Source: Verrucomicrobiales bacterium
Lineage (GTDB): Bacteria > Verrucomicrobiota > Verrucomicrobiia > Limisphaerales > UBA9464
Length of the DNA: 57,578 nucleotides
NCBI GenBank assembly: GCA_005793375.1
Contig: SXSK01000045.1
Coordinates: 1 to 57,578 of the forward strand
Direction of reading: 5' to 3'
Below the pieces are notes generated by a model that was given only the letters and a program-made list of their open reading frames with translations, did not search any database and was not told the origin of the DNA. Of the stretch, positions 53,461 through 57,578 are shown piece after piece; position 1 is the first letter of the stretch, and the number at the start of each line of letters is the position of its first letter. The position numbers and the translations under genes are program-made.

Positions 53461-54303
53461 ATGTCCCGTGGAGAGTCCTCTCCAACGGGCAGATCGCGTT
53501 TGGTTTGGTTCCGATCGATCAACATTTCCCTGGCTCGCTATGTGATCCAGGGCTTGGAAACCATTCAACGCATCGGGGCGTTCACCCTGATCGCGCTTGG
53601 CACCACCATTACCAAGTGGAATGTCGCCCGCCATGTGGTTCGTCCTTTGATTCGCGAGCAGATTGCTCGAGCCGGGGTGCGGTTACTACCCATCGTCGGG
53701 TTTCTTGGGCTGGCCTTGGGCTTTGTGATCGTCGGACAGACCGTTGCGTTGCTGTCACGCGTCGGTGCCACGAATCTCACGGGGACACTGATGGTCAGCG
53801 CCGTGGTGCGAGAGTTGGGGCCATTGGTCGCCGCATTGATTGTGCTGGCCCGCGTTGGGACGGCGACGGTGATCGAGTTGGGGACGGCGCGGGCCATGGG
53901 TGAGGTTGAAGCCCTGGAAGCCCTGGGAATTGATCCCATCCACTACCTCGTCGTGCCCAGACTCATCGGAATGACCCTCTCCATCTTCATGCTGACGGTG
54001 TATATCATTATCGTCACGCTGGTCAGCGGCTTCGGTTTTTCTTTCCTGCAAAGTGTCAGCCTCATTTCATCGGATTACTTCCAGCAAATTGCCGCGGCAT
54101 TGCGGTGGACGGATTTTGTATTTCTCGGATTAAAATCGGTGGCCTACGGAACGTTGACATCGCTGATCATTTGTTATCATGGGCTCGCCCAGCCCATTCG
54201 GCTGGAAGAAGTCTCGGAGGCCACCACGCGCACAGTGGCCCAATGCGTCATCGCCTGCGTGGCCATCGATGCCCTGTTCATCTTGGTTTACCTGCTGGTC
54301 TGA
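53461..54303 (+). CDS. mlaE: MlaE-like ABC permease for lipid transport
   Basis: A 280-residue inner-membrane permease. The family hallmark EVEALEALGIDPIHYLVVPRLIG lies near 155-178, and the hydrophobic segments fit MlaE (five to six helices). Relatives with MlaF and MlaD move phospholipids between inner and outer membranes. It is followed 15 bases later by an ATPase gene and then an MCE gene, giving the core E-F-D order. The open frame runs back to 53413; ATG 53461 is used. Confidence 0.9.
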   Translation: MSRGESSPTGRSRLVWFRSINISLARYVIQGLETIQRIGAFTLIALGTTITKWNVARHVVRPLIREQIARAGVRLLPIVGFLGLALGFVIVGQTVALLSRVGATNLTGTLMVSAVVRELGPLVAALIVLARVGTATVIELGTARAMGEVEALEALGIDPIHYLVVPRLIGMTLSIFMLTVYIIIVTLVSGFGFSFLQSVSLISSDYFQQIAAALRWTDFVFLGLKSVAYGTLTSLIICYHGLAQPIRLEEVSEATTRTVAQCVIACVAIDALFILVYLLV

Positions 54304-54318
54304 CCCTGGAGTTTCGCT

Positions 54319-55104
54319 ATGAATACCGAGGACGAACCACCCCAAGCCGTGATTGAGCTGAGTGCGGTTTCCGTGGGGCATCCGCGCTCGCCGGAGACCG
54401 CGCTATTGGAGTCGGTGGATTGGCGGGTCATGCCCGGAGAATTCTGGGTGGTGACAGGGATGCAAGGATCCGGAAAAACCGCCCTCTTGGAAACCGCCGC
54501 AGGGCTGCATCCTTTTCAGACCGGCACCTTGAAACTATTCGGCCATACCGTCACCGGCACGGAGGGGGACGAGTTCAAGCACCAGCGCCGTCGTCTTGGG
54601 GTCGTTTTTGAGGGTTCTGGACGGCTTTTTCATCCATTGACGGTGGCCGAAAATGTTGCGTTGCCGTTGCGGTACTACCGCGATGGAACTTTGGAGGACG
54701 TGTCGGAAGAGGTGATACCGTTGTTGGAATTGATGGGACTCCAGGGGATGGCGAACGTGCCCTCAGGCCGGTTGAGTCGGGCTTGGGCGCAGCGGGTAGC
54801 CCTGGCGCGTGCGTTGGTGTTGAAGCCGGAAGTGCTCTTCCTTGACAATCCCCTGGCGGGAATGGATGTCCAGCACGTCCGATGGTGGCGCCAGTTCATA
54901 CACCAGTTGTCCTTGGGGCACCCCCAGTTTCATGCCAAGCCCATGACATTGGTGGCGGCCTGTGATGACCCGCGGCCTTGGTTAGAGCTGGGGCATCAGT
55001 TTGTGCTCGCGCATGAGCGGCACTGGCGTTTGTTGGGGACGCGGGCAGATGTGCTGGCGAACCGTGAAGCCCTGGTCCGGGAGATAACCGATGCGATCTT
55101 TTGA
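54319..55104 (+). CDS. mlaF: MlaF-like ABC ATPase with degenerate catalytic motifs
   Basis: A 261-residue ABC ATPase fold. Walker A is intact (GMQGSGKTA, 47-55), but other key residues are changed: the Q-loop reads VVFEGSG with Glu98 for Gln; the signature is LSRAW (152-156) instead of LSGG(Q/M); Walker B is LFLDNP with Asn177 for the catalytic Glu; and the switch His is replaced around Cys215 in VAACDDP. The frame is clean, with no stop or shift. It may bind but not efficiently hydrolyse ATP, or may have been reshaped in this lineage. By context it is the MlaF partner of MlaE and the MCE protein. Confidence 0.85.
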   Translation: MNTEDEPPQAVIELSAVSVGHPRSPETALLESVDWRVMPGEFWVVTGMQGSGKTALLETAAGLHPFQTGTLKLFGHTVTGTEGDEFKHQRRRLGVVFEGSGRLFHPLTVAENVALPLRYYRDGTLEDVSEEVIPLLELMGLQGMANVPSGRLSRAWAQRVALARALVLKPEVLFLDNPLAGMDVQHVRWWRQFIHQLSLGHPQFHAKPMTLVAACDDPRPWLELGHQFVLAHERHWRLLGTRADVLANREALVREITDAIF

Positions 55105-55201
55105 ACGCGATGCCGCATCCATTCATCGACTCCATGATTTTGGAGCTTGGTACACCCCCGCCGATCCGGCATAGCCTTATCGGGACTTACTAAGCATCGA
55201 G

Positions 55202-56335
55202 ATGGCCCTGCAGGATCTAACACCGCAATTGCGCACCCGGTTGAGCCGGGTGGAACGTGTCGTCGGCCTGTTCGTGTTCATGGCGGTTGTCGCCATGGTC
55301 GCTGGCTTGGTCTTCTACGTCCGTCATCGAATGGTCCAGGAAGGCTACGGGCTCAAAAAAATCCCTTACTACACGTATGTCAGCGACTCCTCAGGACTTC
55401 AACCGGGCACGCCCGTGAAAATGATGGGGTTCACCGTTGGAGAAGTCGTCAAAGTGGATCGTAGTCCTGACGAATGGTGGATGGTGGAAAACAACTTAAA
55501 TGTCTACGTCAAGTTCATCGTTCGTGAGCCCTATTTCGATTATATCCAGACCGATTCCCGCGCGCGGCTCGGTTCTGGCGACTTTCTGGGGACGCGGTTT
55601 CTGGAGGTGACACGTGGCAAGAGTTATGTGCTCACGGTGGGGAATTGGCGGAGTAAAGTTCCTTGGGTGGCCAGTGATGATTGGGCCACCGACCAATATC
55701 TGAACCCGACTAATTCGTCGTTGCCAATGCTATATCGGCCATTAAATCGGCAGCCGAATGGGTTCTTTCTGGTGGCCGAAGAAACCCCACCGCTGCCGGA
55801 ACAACTGGCCGGTGTGGCGAAAAGAGTCGATCTGGCGTTGCCCAACGTGTTTGCGCTGACGAACAAAGTGGACGCGGTGCTTAGCAACCTGGTGTCGCTC
55901 ACTCATGAGATTGAGAGAACATTGCCGGAGGTGAAGAAGACCTTGAACGAAGCCGAGCATTTGTTGGGCGACACGCGGAAACTCACGCAGAAGCCGGGTG
56001 GTATCGGCGACCTCTTGATACCTCCCGGTCTGAACGGGCAACTCTCGAATGTGCTCGAGGATGTGCACGCCAACGCTCAGAACCTCGGACCGTTGGTGAC
56101 CAACATCAGCCTCGCGGTCTCCGACATGCGTGCCACCCTCGTCACCGTCCAGGCGACGGTGAGCAACCTCCAGAGCCAACTCACGGCCAATACCAACTTG
56201 GCTCCGGCGGTGACACAAGTCGCAGAAAAAACCGCGCAACTCGTCGAGACAACCGACATATTGCTCCGGCGTCACTGGCTCTTTCGCTCGGCGTTCAAGA
56301 CCAACAAGACCGACAAGTCCCCGGTTCCTCGCTAA
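55202..56335 (+). CDS. mlaD: MlaD/MCE domain substrate-binding protein
   Basis: A 377-residue protein anchored by one helix (residues about 20-41). The MCE domain follows: YYTYVSDSSGLQPGTPVKMMGFTVGEV near 58-85 is the classical MCE start. The C-terminal part (from about 195) is helical, with repeated Leu/Asn/Thr-rich segments, as in longer MCE proteins that form a helical tunnel. It is 97 bases after the ATPase gene. It probably binds lipid in the periplasm for the MlaEF complex. No MlaB, MlaC or MlaA gene is seen in the window. Confidence 0.9.
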   Translation: MALQDLTPQLRTRLSRVERVVGLFVFMAVVAMVAGLVFYVRHRMVQEGYGLKKIPYYTYVSDSSGLQPGTPVKMMGFTVGEVVKVDRSPDEWWMVENNLNVYVKFIVREPYFDYIQTDSRARLGSGDFLGTRFLEVTRGKSYVLTVGNWRSKVPWVASDDWATDQYLNPTNSSLPMLYRPLNRQPNGFFLVAEETPPLPEQLAGVAKRVDLALPNVFALTNKVDAVLSNLVSLTHEIERTLPEVKKTLNEAEHLLGDTRKLTQKPGGIGDLLIPPGLNGQLSNVLEDVHANAQNLGPLVTNISLAVSDMRATLVTVQATVSNLQSQLTANTNLAPAVTQVAEKTAQLVETTDILLRRHWLFRSAFKTNKTDKSPVPR

Positions 56336-56378
56336 AGTCGCACCGTGGAGTCTCACGAGCAACGGGAGTTGCCGTGGT

Positions 56379-57377
56379 TCACAATATTTTGTCCCAGGAG
56401 GTTGGATCTTTGAGAAGGCGTTCGCGAATCAGCCGAACCGGAGGCGCTCCAAACGCCAGTACCGCGTCGTGAAACTGCCGCTCAGAAAACCGCGATCCCT
56501 CCTGGGCTTGAACATCACGTCGCAGTTTCAATAGCTGCAATTTGCCCAGTGTGTAGAAGCAATAGCCTGGATCGTAGGTGCCCCGCACCGCTTCCTGACG
56601 CGCTGGTTTTTCTGCGTAGTGACAATGTTGCTTAAAGAACTGAGTGGCGTCATTCACTGAAGCGCCCAGGCAGTGCAACTGAATGGAAACGCAGAGGCGA
56701 CACAATCGCAGGAGGGCTTCGTCCGATTGTGCCAGCCGATACTTTGCCGCGCGGATGGGATCGTACGCGCCTGGGCCGGCGAACCCAGCGTCGAGGACCA
56801 TCTGTTCCGTGTAATGCGCCCAACCTTCTACAAACGCATAACTCGTCACAATCTTCGCGACATCGCTGGCCTTGGAGGCGTTTAGGGCGAGGAATTGCAC
56901 ATAGTGACCTGGATAGGCCTCGTGGATGCTGACGACGTCGGTTGTGTAATAATTGAACGCCGTCAGCCACTCGTCCTTTTGGTCGGGGGTCCATTCTGGT
57001 TCAGTGGGCGTGACATAATAATACGCCTCGGTGGCACGGGTCTCGAAAGGGCCCGGGGTCTCCATGGAAGCGAAGCTCGTGGCCCGAAACGGCGGCAACG
57101 TGGCCTCCACTCGCGCTCGGACTTCGCTGGGAATGGTGACGAGTTCCTTCGCCACTACAAATTCCCGGATGGCCTCGAGATTTTTGCGGGTATCCGGTAG
57201 CAGACTGGTTTCGGTGGGATGATCCCGTTGCACGGCGCGGAATACCTCGATTGCCGGCAGGTTGGGATCAATGATCTTTGCCGCGGCGACAAATCGCGCT
57301 TCCTCGGCGGCCAGCTCGCGCAGGCCAATTTCCAATATCTGTTTTGGATCCAGATCAATCCGTTCAGCCCTCAACAT
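56379..57377 (-). CDS. 5'-truncated DUF885 peptidase-like protein
   Basis: A 332-residue protein with the zinc motif HEAYPGH near 150 and the helper region VEGWAHYTEQM near 185, as in DUF885 proteins, which are usually 550-600 residues. Family-like sequence continues 25 codons upstream of ATG 57377 (LPRANDRFAIGTEAFSA) to about 57452, where a TAA closes the frame at 57453-57455. So about 200 N-terminal residues are missing. No frame upstream to the window end supplies them. It may be a pseudogene or a shortened active domain. Confidence 0.75.
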   Translation of the reverse strand: MLRAERIDLDPKQILEIGLRELAAEEARFVAAAKIIDPNLPAIEVFRAVQRDHPTETSLLPDTRKNLEAIREFVVAKELVTIPSEVRARVEATLPPFRATSFASMETPGPFETRATEAYYYVTPTEPEWTPDQKDEWLTAFNYYTTDVVSIHEAYPGHYVQFLALNASKASDVAKIVTSYAFVEGWAHYTEQMVLDAGFAGPGAYDPIRAAKYRLAQSDEALLRLCRLCVSIQLHCLGASVNDATQFFKQHCHYAEKPARQEAVRGTYDPGYCFYTLGKLQLLKLRRDVQAQEGSRFSERQFHDAVLAFGAPPVRLIRERLLKDPTSWDKIL

Positions 57378-57538
57378 GGCGCTGAATGCCTCCGTCCCTA
57401 TGGCGAACCGATCGTTGGCTCGAGGCAGGCACTCGCGCTTAGTTCTACATTGTTATAAAAAGAGATTGCGAATTCGCAGCGCCGACGCAATGATTTTCCC
57501 AGCGAACAGAAACTAAAACATACGGAGAAACCCATCTC

Positions 57539-57556
57539 GGCCGCCCGCTGGCGGCC
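57539..57556. repeat. GC-rich perfect hairpin at window edge
   Basis: GGCCGCC-CGCT-GGCGGCC, next to an A/T run at 57560-57566. It lacks the T-tract geometry of a terminator on either strand. It could be a REP-type element. Confidence 0.4.
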
Positions 57557-57578
57557 TTCAAAAAAATGAGACACCCGA

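Noticed and set aside
57539..57556. Rho-independent terminator at the window end
   Set aside because: The hairpin is good, but an A-run rather than a T-run follows it on the plus strand, and no T-run follows on the minus strand.

Overview
The window looks like a chromosomal segment of a heterotrophic, Gram-negative bacterium of the PVC superphylum, most likely Verrucomicrobiota (Limisphaerales/Pedosphaera-like). This is inferred from gene content, not from a marker search. The clues are a long GreA-type protein with a chlamydia-like N-terminal extension, tandem 3-keto-glycoside hydrolase (DUF1080) and Tat-exported Gfo/Idh/MocA proteins, a secreted PQQ sugar dehydrogenase, a CotH-like protein, a 3146-residue exported P-domain/Ig-like protein ending in a domain common in Verrucomicrobia, and an Mla lipid-transport operon. 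The sequence is moderately GC-rich. Shine-Dalgarno sites are mostly absent. No rRNA, tRNA, CRISPR array, integrase or complete insertion sequence was seen.

Layout. (1) 523-12197: eight co-directional genes: an ABC-2 permease, three SPFH (HflK/HflC/stomatin-like) proteins, a P1B metal ATPase, an ABC ATPase, a second ABC permease with a possible DUF2628-like head, and a membrane-anchored helical-repeat protein. I do not recognise this set as a characterised system, and it is the best candidate for a new membrane machine. (2) 12194-17704, minus strand: a glycosyltransferase, a GHMP kinase/UDPGP pyrophosphorylase fusion and an MFS exporter, tightly packed. (3) 17823-23632: CotH-like protein, an amino acid permease overlapping an aminotransferase, ApbE, and a beheaded FMN reductase. 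(4) 23847-33287: the giant surface protein with seven P-domain copies, followed by a strong terminator. (5) 33898-50010: secreted carbohydrate and small-molecule catabolism: DUF1080 plus Gfo/Idh/MocA, a CehA-like metallohydrolase with an EF-hand pair, an XRE-MBL fusion, PQQ dehydrogenase, a beta-propeller protein, a Tat protein of unknown role, a sarcosine/dimethylglycine dehydrogenase-like enzyme and a PIG-L deacetylase with a CBM9-like tail. (6) 50192-56335: the greA-like gene divergent from rsmB, then mlaE-mlaF-mlaD, in which the MlaF-like ATPase has lost most of its catalytic motifs. (7) 56379-57452: a 5'-truncated DUF885 peptidase-like gene at the window edge.

How the genes work together. 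Cluster 1 probably builds a large inner-membrane assembly in which SPFH scaffolds surround a metal pump and an ABC transporter. Cluster 2 probably makes and uses a nucleotide sugar. The 34-36.6 kb operon fits the oxidation-then-cleavage route for glycosides through 3-keto intermediates. The mla genes would move phospholipid between the two membranes, although the ATPase changes raise doubt about how that transporter is powered.
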